From contig NW_026570250.1 in the NCBI RefSeq assembly GCF_019649055.1, forward strand, positions 806,001 to 870,000: a DNA stretch of 64,000 bases, read 5' to 3'. Source of the stretch: Paramacrobiotus metropolitanus (taxonomy: Eukaryota > Tardigrada > Eutardigrada > Parachela > Macrobiotidae). Position numbers and translations under genes: made by a program. Position 1 is the first letter of the stretch. Every line of letters begins with the position of its first letter. Below are positions 29,090 to 40,211 of the stretch, in pieces. The notes beneath the pieces are model-generated. The model did no database searches. It saw only the letters and a program-made list of their open reading frames with translations, and was not told the origin of the DNA.

Positions 29090-29484
29090 ATGGACTACAA
29101 GGAGAAGATTTCGCGTTTTTCCCAAGCTGTTTCCCGAGCAGTGACCGAATGTGTGGACAACGAAATCAGAATCAACGCCATGATAGCGCTTGGGGTAATT
29201 TTAAATCAACCTCGCAGCGAGGTCCTCGCTAACTTATTATTCCGAAGCCTGCCGTTTTCTTCGCTTTTGTACAACTCGTTGTAATTTTTTAGGTCACTTC
29301 TCCGGAAAACTTGGAAACTCGCGTCACAGCTTTAGCTCAAGCAACGGTCGGAGTTAACAGTCAACTGCGGCCGACCGCAGCGGCAGGCGCCCTTACACAA
29401 GAACCAGCGAAGCGAAGGACGACCACCGCTCCGGCGAATCCTGTGAATAATGGTAAAAAAGCGAAGCCAGCTAATAAAAAATAG
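29090..29484 (+). CDS. Small basic-tailed protein of unknown function
   Basis: Two exons, 29090-29194 and 29293-29484, joined in phase 0 across a 98-nt intron (GGG|GTAATT ... TTTTTTAG|GTC), give 98 residues. The N-terminal part (MDYKEKISRFSQAVSRAVTE and on to about residue 60) is predicted to be helical and charged. The C-terminal 40 residues are rich in Ala, Pro, Thr and Lys and end in PANKK, which could be a nuclear signal or nucleic-acid contact. No family is recognised. It is divergent with RPL35 and convergent with the phosphatase, whose stop lies only 137 bp away. An AATAAA at 29593-29598 could be its polyadenylation signal. The clean intron and conserved frame make it a likely real gene. 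Confidence 0.65.
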
Positions 29485-29621
29485 TATAAATTGGTCGACT
29501 GCATTTTTTTATTATAATTTATTGATACTTCGATGTGATTTATTAAAGCAGTGTTAATACATTGAGTAACTGCACCGCAATCACTCTGTTCGAATAAAAA
29601 AATTAATATCCTGTACGTAAA

Positions 29622-32600
29622 TCAGTCACGCTTCCTTTTGCGTCTGTACGTTGTATCCCGATCTACAATTTCGGGATGTTTATTAAGATAGCGCAGCGTT
29701 CGTATGGTGGGTACACAGTCTTTGTCCAATCTGACCACGGCACCGTCTGTCGTGGATCCCTCGTATCCCGGTGCGGAGAAAATGGTTAATACACTGGTGT
29801 CGGGAAAAAACGGGTAGGAAAATCCGCGATCCGCCGGCTGTTCATGGGCACGGACAATGGACTGCAGATTGTTCCCTTGTAGGAATTCGTGCACTTGGTT
29901 ACGTCCGTAAACGTAGGAGACATTGCGCTGAACGTTCTTCTTCCAAGAGTATGCCATGGGATCAGGATCAGCCCACAATAGATCGCAGGCTACTCCGCGG
30001 CTGCTGCTTCGGTGCGGCCGGCTGATGTTGTCGATCTGCGCAAGGTCATCCAGCGTGGGACCTATTCCGCCGTGCGCGCAGAAAATTTTCCGACAGACTA
30101 CCGCCGCTAAGGGCATCCAGTCGAACACCTGCAGCAAACACAACATAAAATGCAAGCCAAAAATAAACATCGAATATTATAAACGCGTATTTTATAATCT
30201 GCTTAAAGCAGCGTAAAGCGCATTATAAAATACGCGTCCTGTTTCGCTCACAAAGTATTCATGTTAACTGGATGTCTATTGTCTGGGTGAGCGCTTATCA
30301 AATGCTTGCCAACCTTTACCACCTCAATAATTTTTCACCGCCCTCCTTTAGTAATTTCCTCATTTTTCTGCTCGGCATCAATTAACCTCGAGGGAACATA
30401 CCGGCACGATCCCACCCGGGCACTGTCGCGCATAAAACTATTATGGACGCTGACAGGCGCCCGTTTTTATTCATTTTATTAAGCGGTTTTACCGTATACG
30501 AAAAATCAGTTTTACGTATTACGTTGTACAATGCAGTTTCTGGTTAAGATAATCAGTTCACAGGTTACATCATAATGATATCAAGTAATGACTACAGACT
30601 ACAGTATTATTCTTTTAAATGAGTATCATTGCACCGCTGGTCCGTTTGCACGTAGAGCTGCACTCACATATACTGTGACTGTGACAAAACTGCCCACTGG
30701 CCAGTTTGCTACGACTGTTGTAGAAAGGAAGAAAAGCCTGTCCCTCCTAAAACATGAATATCTACAACAAAGTTTTCGTCGTACAACATCTTTCTTACTT
30801 CTTGCCGCGTTCATATGATTACTTTCGAGAATTACAACAAAAATTGCTACAACAAAAGTGACTCGCGTACATACTTTTTCTGCGATTGTTGTAAGATTTG
30901 TATTATCTTCTGAATTGCATACGATTGAAGTATGGACCTAGCATAAAGTATACTTGACAATAGCGCACGATGCAGCCTTCGCGTTAAAATAAAGTGACAT
31001 TTCAGAGTTCAAAGCAAGACTGGAAAATACGCCGCCCTTTGGCTGGCTGCCGTTTGTTCTAGCCAATAGACCACTGTCCCTAATTCTGAAGCGTGATACC
31101 TACTGGTTTTGTAATCTTTTGAAAACAAAGCGGTTAAATAAGTAAAAAATAGCCAACTAAAAAGTAAATAACTGTCGCAAAATAGAGTTGAGCCGATATT
31201 TCTAGTAACGGAAATTCGGGGCGCAAAGCCAAATTCTGTGCGCCCGGACATCGAGGCGCATAGCAGTCCCCAAAAAATTAAGTAACACGAAAACTCATAA
31301 AAATACAAAAATTTGTACTCTTTAATATGCGCCCGGTTTGCCGGGGCGCACAACCATTTCGTTAAAGAAATTTCCTATAAATCGAAAAAAATAATTTTCT
31401 CATTCATTTTTTGTTCAGCGCATTGATTTTTTTGTTCCAGCGTATATGTAGTACAGTATATATATATTATATATTATTATAGGTCACTTCTGTGCGCCCG
31501 GAATTCTTGGTGCGTAGTCAGTTTGCTATATATGCGTCCGGAAATTCGTCGCCGAAATTTGTTACAGCTGCTTACAGCACCCAATACCGTTACAATTAAA
31601 TATTTTACAAATTTTTAATATTGTTTTTGAAGGTAGCATGCGACTGTACGATGAATGCAGTCATGGTTTTCTGTAAGTTACAAACAAAAAGAAAAGTTAC
31701 TTACGAAACTGCAATTACCATAAAGCACTTATTGGAGTTGTAATGCTTCCTGATTTTCACTTTCAAAATTTCGAGACAAGCACCATTGAAATCAACGTTG
31801 ATAGCACCGATCGAAATTTCTTTTTCAGTGCTTATGCTCACTAGAGTGTCCGCCTCAAAAGAAAATTCAGATTATGACAAGCCGCAAGAATTAATACAGA
31901 AAGGCCGGGTGGACAAATTTAAGGTCAAAGCGTATCTTAGCTGTTGGCAAGCAGTTTTACGCAAGATGGTTGATTTTCTTCGTGAGAACCAGAAGCATAC
32001 CGAAAGTTCAGAACCACCAACAATTAATTAATTCATAAACACGCAATTATCAACGCGCCCGGAATTTTCCGGGCGCACAGCACTTTCGATAATCATATTG
32101 TACATAATGCACTTCTGCATCTATCTGAAAATGGATAAAATTGGTGACCTTTCTGTTAGTGCTGCTGTAGCATTTCAAGTAGCATTTCTAATATTATAAA
32201 GTTAATATTATTATTTATTTTGCTTACGCGATTGAATGTTGACCACATTTTGGCGCCGTAGTACGCCACGCACTCATCGCGGAAACCGTAGTATTTGTTC
32301 AGCGCTCGCTCCTCGTGATTGCCTCGAATAAGGTAGAAATCGTGGGGGAATTTGATCTTATACGCCAGCAACAGGCAGATGGTCTCGATACTCTGCGCTC
32401 CGCGATCGACATAATCGCCTAAGAATAAATACCTGTAATAAGTGAAACCCATTGGTGTCCACTCGGAACAGCACGTCTGTTGCTTCTAAGCTCGCTGCAG
32501 CCTGCTCCAGCGCACCTGCAGAATTGGTGTGGGGCCGCGGCCTGCACTCACCGTTGTCCGTCTTCCGGTCGGCCGTTTTGTTCAAAAAGCCTCAGCAAAT

Positions 32601-32811
32601 CGTTATACTGGCCATGGATATCCCCGGCAATACACAACGGAGAACTTATCCGCAACAGAACAGGCTGTGAGCGAAATACACGAGTGGCAACATTACAAAG
32701 TGAGTTTATTTCATTGGGATCCAGGTGTGCGCGTACGACAAAATCATCATTACGACATTTCAATAAACGCTCAATTATACGATCCAGATGTCTACAACTG
32801 TTGTCGGCCAT
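29622..32811 (-). CDS. Divergent PP1-like serine/threonine protein phosphatase catalytic subunit
   Basis: Three exons: 32811-32552, 32432-32228 and 30128-29622, with phases 2 and 0, giving 323 residues, close to PP1. PPP-family metal and catalytic motifs are intact: GDIHGQ (63-68), GDYVDRG (92-98), RGNHE (123-127), HGG (174-176) and RAHE (248-251). [22 protein letters not shown] and [10 protein letters not shown] place it nearest PP1. It departs from PP1 at several normally fixed sites. RGNHEC is RGNHEE, and the SAPNYCG loop is SAPGYEG, which removes the Cys that microcystin modifies in PP1. It also has a Ser-rich stretch ([11 protein letters not shown]) and ends in a basic RRKRKRD. It is likely an active paralogue with changed inhibitor and regulator contacts rather than the housekeeping PP1. 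Confidence 0.9.
30129..32227. repeat. Phosphatase intron 2 with inverted repeats and a GCGCCCGG-type motif cluster
   Basis: The intron holds a perfect 16-bp inverted repeat (30183-30198 and 30222-30237). It also holds a cluster at 31217-32076 of a motif like TGCGCCCGG or its reverse complement. Copies start at 31217 (inverted), 31239, 31328, 31341 (inverted, one extra G), 31493, 31533 (one mismatch) and 32055. The last is a hairpin, GCGCCCGGAA and TTCCGGGCGC separated by two bases. No coding exon is evident inside the intron. Confidence 0.6.
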
Positions 32812-33520
32812 TCCGTGGCGTGTTAGTACAATCAGCCAAAAGATAGTGCAGAGTTTTCGGAAGAGCAGAATGTACGACGATATGTTGAAAAATGCGATTA
32901 GTGTCCCCATTAGCTGGGCGGAAAAACACCAAGGAACTGCAGCATTTCAGATAGTACGACAATAAAATTCTAGTATTACTTCGGTTGTACATTATGCGGA
33001 AATCATTACAACTGGCGACCGCAGTATTTGATATATATCCACCATGGTAACAGTGCACAACGTTTGTTTGTTTGTTGTTCGTTTGTAGCGTTTGTTTACG
33101 GTGTGTAACTACCTAAGCAATCTCAAAATCTCATGATGGCTAAATTTAAATGAGATTTAACTACCGGTACGTATGTACTTAATACTACAGTACTTAATTT
33201 TCGCGGTGGTGCAGTACAAACTTTGCTACATCTATCATAGCTAATAAAGAAGTACTTACAAATATGTCAAATCGCTGCACGAAGCTAATATTGTCAATTT
33301 TATAAGAATAACTAAGCATCGAAATTACTAAATGAAAAAAATGTAGGCATCATGTCAGTTTTTTTTGTTTCTTCCTACAGCCCAAGGTTGTCAGCATGAA
33401 AATTGTGCGCTAGGGTATTTCCCGACGACCATTATTGACGTCGGAATGGGCTAACGGTGTAAGGTCACCAGTAAATAATAATTTTTGCAAATACTTTGCA
33501 CATTTCGTAGCTTTACTGTT
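32812..33520. other. Intergenic spacer
   Basis: Lies upstream of the phosphatase and downstream of four-pass gene A. It probably includes the phosphatase promoter. A TTTG-rich simple stretch occurs near 33061-33095. No gene is seen. Confidence 0.5.
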
Positions 33521-34748
33521 TTATACACTGGTAACTGGCTCAGACTGCTTTCTTTCGTGAAGGAATAACAAACTTCCATTTGAATACATTTGACGCATAA
33601 ATGAAAATATCCAACAATTTGCCAGAATTTGTATTCCCATTTTTATGGTTATAAAAACGCAGAATATCACCAGTCCACTCTGATACAGAATGCTTTGCAG
33701 GTGAATCAGCGATGCATATCCCGTGAACTTTTCACCATCCGAAAGTTTTATGGCAGATAATGTTAAGTCAACGACGGAGAAAATTAATCCCGCCAGATTT
33801 AAGATGAAAAACCTGCAAAGGGTGGTTCGCTGTGCAGGACCTCGCTGAAAGGTCAGAGCCGCTCTTCCTTGACGTCCCGCAACAATAAGAATTGTGATGT
33901 CCAGCAGATTAACTATGATGAGAGCAAGTCTTTGGCCATTTGGATAATGAGGAAATTCTGTTTTTTCGTAATGATGCTCTAGAAGCAGACAAATGTTTTA
34001 TACATATTTTTGTAGCACACACAATAAGACGTGCAATGTACAGGACGTGCAATAATACCGAACATGCGGCACAGATTATTAGGTAAAATTATTTTCTATC
34101 TTCACGAGTATACTAATTACTCTACACTCTGTATGCTGTAGTCCTGACTCCTTACATTAATTCGGTGCCGTAATAGCCATTGTACTTGCAGAAAAATCCA
34201 AACCGTTTAATGCACAGAGGTACGTACACTGCGAAAACGATTTCATGAACATTATTGATCAGTAATCACACAAAAAATTAACAGGTAACAGCACATCAAT
34301 GCAGACTTCACTTCGGTTAAAATTAAATTTTAGAAATGTGCATCGTGTCGGGGTACCGGTCAGTCAAGTTAAAATCTTAAAGATTTTCTGCACGCTATGG
34401 TATATTTTTCTGAATATGAAAAAATAATTTAAATAATGGTTTAATGACTTTTAATACTGGTTAAATGTTCGACAATAGATTTTTGGTGACAAGATGGTTT
34501 ATAGTGTGTAGTTATTTCTCGATAAACGTTACGGAGAAGTACACTGCATAAAAGTGAGTGTTTTAATATGTTTGGTAGATCTAGAGTAACGATAATTATC
34601 GTAAAAGTTATGACTTACTGCATTCTTGGGAGCAAAAATACATTCCAAGACCAAACGAAAACAAAATAAATAGCATACAGCCAAGATAGACTTGCGTAGA
34701 CGATAGTATTAAAAGGCTCCTGTGATGTTTGATGCTGTTCTCCGTCAT
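33521..34748 (-). CDS. Four-pass membrane protein A of a tandem family, unknown function
   Basis: Two exons, 34748-34619 and 33978-33521, phase 1 across a 640-nt intron, give 195 residues. Exon 1 carries the first membrane segment (YLGCMLFILFSFGLGMYF) and ends in SQEC. Exon 2 carries three more: RLALIIVNLLDITILIVAG, the stretch around FFILNLAGLIFSVVD, and GLVIFCVFITIKMGIQIL. A short polar tail ends in PVTSV. It aligns along its length with gene B (36027-37521), including GR.....F..G....LRRFF.LN in B and the equivalent here, and the introns share position and phase. I recognise no known family. The layout is compatible with tetraspan membrane proteins but the tetraspanin CCG motif is absent. 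Confidence 0.75.
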
Positions 34749-36026
34749 TTCGTCTGCATCTTGTCAGCACTCCATTTCACTTCCGGACATCAGCTTTTTA
34801 AATTCCTTACGGCGAAAAAAGTTTTTTCCAGTGGTTGGTTAATTCAAGTGTTTATTGTGATAATGTACAGTACCAAATACGGTAATCGATGGTAAAGCAA
34901 ATCTTGTAAACACTATAACCAGCTATTTTGCACTTCTGCTGCACAAGCAACTCGATTAGGCACCGTTTCACGACCTAGGAAAGCGCTTCTTACTTGTTAG
35001 CGTGCGCAATCAAAAGAAAACCACAGATACATATTTAATTAAACAACGACAATAATTCGCATTTTATCAACACGGACAGAGATTGTATACCCGTACTGGG
35101 GAAAGTCGGACTGAAAGGCAACTCCAATCTTGATTCCATAGAGCCGCGGCCGAACATTTCTGGTTAGAACATATAAACACAATTTGATATGCACCACAGA
35201 ATGCTTTGCTGTTGGCTGCAGCCTGCATTAAGTGCAAGTTTGTCACTAATTTGCTAGCTGAACATAAATTCATTTTGGAAAATGATACGGTAAGTACGGC
35301 ATAACGAGCCGGCATCGCATGCGGTATAGCTTGAGAAAATCATATCTTTGTGAAAAATCGCAAAATCTACTACCAGGTGTTAAAGTTTCTTCCGTTCTAC
35401 GAGTGCTATTACCAGTACTGTTTTTAAACTATGTATTATATACTCATGTTCATCCAGTGTTTGCATGTAGGACCATTTGTATTCATGGCTTTTTTTAACT
35501 GCGCTAATATTATAAATCTCAAAAGCCCAATCAATCCAAACTCTCGGAACATCAAAGACAGATTGACTATCACTGTCCGTGTGAAAAACAATTGCAAACG
35601 TCACGTGAGCTGTATTACTGTTTAATTGCACTTGCAGAGTGGACATTTGGCCGTAAATGTTCCCAACAGCCTTTTATAGCCAGTTCTTTCAGAGCGCAAA
35701 GCCCGATCGGAAAAATCCCAGACATTACTGTTATTTTACGGGGCATTGGATGCATTACGAAATTCACGAACATTTTGTATTTGCACAGACAGGACTTTTT
35801 GGATACAATAATATAAATATTTGTGCATGTATATCAATTCGGATACGTGCTCAGACTTCGCTCAAATATAGTCGCTGTCCAATGCTGTCAAACATATATG
35901 TTCAATGCGCGACCGCCTTTGACGCTTATTGTATACCTTTATTTTACAGCACTTAATCACTCCGTCCCACGCTACCATGCTGCTTTAAATAAATAATTGA
36001 ATTACTTATATTAACAATGGCTTATG
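34749..36026. other. Spacer between four-pass genes A and B
   Basis: No exon with splice context or family similarity is seen on either strand. Several frames of 60-100 codons occur but look random in composition. Confidence 0.5.
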
Positions 36027-37521
36027 TTAAACGTCAGAAACTGCTTTCGGTAAAGAACTTTTCCTAATTCCATTCGAAATTGCAGAAATTTTCCTGTGGC
36101 TAGATATTGACGACTTCCGGTCACCTTTTAAAGCTGCCCCGTCAAAATCCAACAGCGTATGCGATCTCGATATGGGATGGGGAAAGACGCAGTCAAAAGA
36201 AAGTAAAAGCGATGCGGCTTGTATGCCGATTTTCATGACTATGAAAACGAAAAAAATCACAGTAGCCGGTAAATAAAAGTCGCTTTTAGCGTCAATGATC
36301 CATATGTTGCCGGCCAGGTTCGATACGTCCAGTAATATGCATATGGTGGTTATCATGTCGCTAATTGAGATCATCAGTCCTATCACATTCAGAGCAAAGA
36401 ACCGGCGGAGATTGCGTTGCTGGCATTGGCCATGCTTAAATGCAATAGCGGATCTGCCAATCTTTCCCGCGATCAGCATGCAGATGATGTCGAGGATTTC
36501 GAATGTCATCAGTGTCCATCGCCTCCAAGAAAACAGAATTTCCGGATGTTCTCCATGGTGCGAGGTATCTGAAACAGCCGCAAAACAATAAAGCCAACCT
36601 TTTCGGTGGCAATATTTTTCTGTGTTTTAAGCGGTAGTTTTTCCTGTTCGGCTGTTCCCATCTCACAGTGTGCGCACCGGTTAATTTATTTAATGAACTT
36701 GTTTACTCCAGATAAAAATATCGTCAGATGACTACGGTACTCTGCACAGGGGCTAAGAGACCATGACTGGACAATTAAATTCATTCATTCGTTGAACGAT
36801 TGCACAATATCGGAGAGTACAAACAAGGAAGTGACATAACTTGATCCTATCGGAACCAGTTAACGTAAGTATTGCAGAACGTAGATAGAGATGCACATAC
36901 CAAAAGATTATTTTCATGCACCATGCCAAAGAAAACAAATATGAATTCGAATTTAAAATATTATAATTTTAAATAGTGCTAACTTTCTCACGATAAAAAA
37001 AACTAATAAATTACCATAAGCGCGAGAATAATTAACATCTCAGAAAAGTATATGTAAAATGCTCGCAAAAATGCAAAACTAACATGCAGAGTAATAACAA
37101 TAAGTTAAATGATCTACTCGAGTTTGTCTGCGTGGACTGTAAAACTGTTGCACCTATTTGAAAATTGAATAATTAACATCTCAGAAAAGTATATGTAAAA
37201 TGCTCGCAAAAATGCAAAACTAACATGCAGAGTAATAACAATAAGTTAAATGATCTACTCGAGTTTGTCTGCGTGGACTGTAAAACTGTTGCACCTATTT
37301 GAAAATTCCATCTCACGTTAGTGCTACACTGAGTTTCCGCCGCTCGCTAATAACGGAAAACTATAACTACGGCATCGTTAAGCATTCTACTTACGACATT
37401 CCTGCTGTCCAGAAAATATTCCCAGCCCGAAGGCAAGCAGCAGTCCGAACACAGATCCCAGATACTTTTGAATACTGGCTAGAACGACTATTGTGCGTGG
37501 ATGCTTAGTCTGGTATCCCAT
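36027..37521 (-). CDS. Four-pass membrane protein B of a tandem family, unknown function
   Basis: Two exons, 37521-37395 and 36568-36027, phase 1, give 222 residues. Exon 1 encodes MGYQTKHPR then a first membrane segment (YLGSVFGLLLAFGLGIF) ending in GQQEC, closely matching gene A. Exon 2 holds LMTFEILDIICMLIAG, ALNVIGLMISISDMITTICI and ATVIFFVFIVMKIGIQAASL. The cytoplasmic-type tail of about 50 residues is rich in Ser, Arg and Lys (GDRKSSISSHRKIS) and longer than that of A; it has potential phosphorylation sites. The intron contains a perfect 141-bp tandem duplication. Function is unknown. Confidence 0.78.
37026..37307. repeat. Perfect 141-bp tandem duplication
   Basis: Positions 37026-37166 and 37167-37307 read identically by eye. 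The unit starts GAATAATTAACATCTC and ends TTTGAAAATT. It lies in the intron of four-pass gene B, about 90 bp from exon 1. Identity without substitutions means either a recent duplication or an assembly artefact. Confidence 0.9.
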
Positions 37522-37867
37522 TTCGCAGTCGGCTACGGTAATATCGTTGGCAAAATCAGTGGCGATACTCCATATAAAATAATATGCTAATCGCGCATAA
37601 CTCCATTAAAAACAAAATTTCTCTTCAGTTGGAAAATGCTTATATATTTGAGGGTGTTCTTAATGATCTAGCTAAGTGGATTTCATGCTTCTGGAAAACG
37701 GTCGCAAATTAATCAGTTTGATGTACAATGGTAGTATTATCACTGCAGTCCACATCCATGGCAAGTTTCCCGGGTGGTCATTGTTAACTGGAACCATATA
37801 TATTAAATTAATCGTATGAAGTACCTAGGAATGGAAGGAAATGTCAAGAGAATAATGGAAAAAAAGC

Positions 37868-39101
37868 TCAAACGATAGCATGGTCGCGTTCGTCAATTAT
37901 TACTGTTTTGTAGATCCGTACAGTAAAATATGTGATAATATGTTGGTACATGCCGGTGGGGAAGAATTCGGCGAAAAACCCAACATACCCCCAGGCAGTG
38001 TCAGAATGAACACCACACCAGACAAAATTCAATACAATCAACAGTGCATCCGCTATTTACATTTAGTTACCAAAGTAAGTAGAAGTGAAAATTAATTACA
38101 GGCTTTTGTCAACACATCATTCACAAATAAAAATATAAAAAATATTATCCACGAGCCGCGTTTCAGGATTCGCGACTCTTACGAGTGTTAGCGTTATACC
38201 TGGTACTGGTACTAAAAAACTGTGCAGTCAATAATGCGGTCAGTGGCTTTCGTAACAACTCCGACCGGCAAGGTGAGTGCATCATAATTCAGCAAAAAGG
38301 CAGGGCAGAAATTTTAAAAGCTGAGTGTCTATAAATTATTATTGTCAGCGTTTCGCTGATAAACGCGAATCCAGTATACTGAATTTAAAACCATTGCCTG
38401 GAAATTTCCTATTTGGCTGTTTGCTCAGTTTATAATCTGTTCTTCCTTACTGTTTGCGCTGCAGTGATCTGGTATCTCCTGCTTGCATGCACTTTATGAA
38501 CAATTAAACACCGTACCGGTAAAATGTTTTCGTAAAACAGCAAAGCTGATATATAATTACTTGTTAACAGCAAAGTGAACATCAAAATTAAAGGTAATGG
38601 TGCGGAAAAACACGTCAATAAAAATAACAATTCGCTGTAATCGAAGATTTTACTTATAATCCAGTGACATACAGCCATTATAACACTCCGGAGGAGCGTA
38701 ATGATTCCCAAATTAATACCACTTGTTACAATGTGCAAATAATAACTTGATACCTCTGTCGCAGATTTTCTACAGAAATAACAGCGAGTTTACCATACAG
38801 TATTTAACAGTAGACCGTCTAGACTTATCTATACGAGTACGTGAAACGATACAAGAATTTGTTTGTACCACGCCGGGTCATTTTATTCTGTGCTTATTCT
38901 GGTAATTTTTTCTTATCTAAGATCTGGTTGTTTCATCAAAAGACATGCAGGTATTGCAAAACAGAGATTTTACTACGAGTACTTCAAGATCCCAGCGAAA
39001 GTCAACAGTATTGCAAAATAGTATTGCAACGATAATTCTAAATTTTGTTCATCGTTGCAATCATGCTCGTTCCAGTAATTCAAATTTGCTTGTAGCCTCA
39101 T
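37868..39101 (-). CDS. Probable divergent four-pass membrane protein D, unknown function
   Basis: Three predicted exons: 39101-38983, 38769-38561 and 38052-37868, with phases 2 and 1, giving 170 residues. Exon 1 has a polar N terminus with NEHDCNDEQN and a membrane segment LQYYFAILLTFAGIL at the same place as in genes A and B. Exon 2 has GIITLLRSVIMAVCHWII and PLPLILMFTLLLT. Exon 3 has DALLIVLNFVWCGV and a last segment around MYQHIITYFTVRIY. It lies between genes B and C on the same strand. Similarity to the others is weak and rests mainly on spacing of membrane segments. The exon 1 donor (GTACTC) and the exon 3 acceptor are not strong. A pseudogene or a different exon structure is possible. 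Confidence 0.4.
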
Positions 39102-39228
39102 GACCTTAATAATAATGTTATAATTTTGTTACGTGTATGACGTCGTGGTTATTAAGTGCAGTCGATATGAGTGTGCCAGATAATAGAAAAGCTACTGAAA
39201 TTAAGAATAAGCCGATTACCGAAACTCT

Positions 39229-40211
39229 TTAGGTTTCTACTTCCAGTACATCGCTGCTTGCGACGGTCAAACTGGTTTGAGCCGTCGTCGGCACTGCCGG
39301 ACACGTAGACGCAATGGACAGTCGGGAAAAACCACTCCGCCACGCCGGATACACTCGCCACGAAACATTTCTGTACCACTCCGCTACACGCATACCGATC
39401 TGATCACTACACCACAAAGTCCGCTTTTCACAGCTGGTCCATTTGATTAAATCCAAACTGACCGCTGCCATCTGGACGAAGAGAATTAGCACCATGGCAA
39501 TGGACGAGGCAATGATCAACAAATTTTTCACCGCCTGATCTGTTTCCGGTAGTGCGGTGGTATATTCGTCATTATCAGGCCAGGAAATTTCCACCGTTTG
39601 GATGATGATCTGTAGGACCGAGATAATGGCGCCGACGGTATTCCAGGACAGGAAGTCCAGATAAAAGTGATGCAGTTCTTTTCCGATGGGCGGGTTTTGT
39701 GCTCGGCATCCGTATCGGCCAGCTGTGATTAATATGCCATAATTGGCGAATTCCAGTACGGTTTCCGACCATTTTTCCCAGGACCAGTGCCGCAGATATC
39801 CACGCAGATAGCCTACGTATACCAAACCAAAGGACAGCTGATCAAACACATTACGCATAGCATATAACCTGCAGGCCGAGCAAATTACCAACAATATCGA
39901 GACGCAATGTTCTCGTGTTAAATAGAAGCATATATAATTTATTTGAAGGCTGATTTTTCATTTAATCTTTGATTTATCACGCTTCAACTTGTTTAATAAT
40001 TATTTAACTAGTATACAGTGAACTTACCTACAAGAACACCGCACCCGAACATGGGGAGAAAAACTAGTCCCATAACATATTCTGTGGTGGATATGAGGTT
40101 CAACAGCCGAGGATAGCGAATAGGTGGATCAATCGGCATCTTTCCGCTGGCTAATGATCTAAGCAGCTGCAAAACGGCGTTTAGCCACCATTCAATCTCG
40201 TCCCCGGTCAT
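39229..40211 (-). CDS. Four-pass membrane protein C, related to the tandem family
   Basis: Two exons, 40211-40028 and 39911-39229, phase 1, give 288 residues. The intron of 116 nt interrupts the first hydrophobic segment (MGLVFLPMFGCGVLV then SILLVICSAC), the same relative position and phase as in genes A and B. Later membrane segments are WNTVGAIISVLQIIIQTVEI and LLIIASSIAMVLILFVQMAA. It has longer loops than A and B and a Ser/Thr-rich tail ending in DVLEVET. The exon 2 acceptor (TTTAACACGAG) was chosen because it keeps the frame; a stronger-looking AG at the CTGCAG further in would break it. Family membership is inferred from architecture, intron position and clustering, not from strong sequence identity. 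Confidence 0.65.

Noticed and set aside
31786-32031. 81-codon + frame in the phosphatase intron, resembling a charged helical protein
   Set aside because: No acceptor or donor, no partner exon and no known family. It overlaps the GC-motif repeat region and could be a repeat remnant.
32480-32965. 161-codon + strand frame
   Set aside because: It lies antisense to phosphatase exon 1, whose - strand translation is an unmistakable PPP domain. It is a shadow frame.
37922-38274. Apparent + strand exons (37922-38074 and 38165-38274) with TTTTGTAG, GTAAGT, TTTCAG and GTGAGT borders
   Set aside because: The phases join, but no downstream + exon continues cleanly and the translation resembles nothing. 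The - strand of part of the same interval gives a hydrophobic, family-consistent last exon of four-pass gene D. I keep it as a low-probability alternative.
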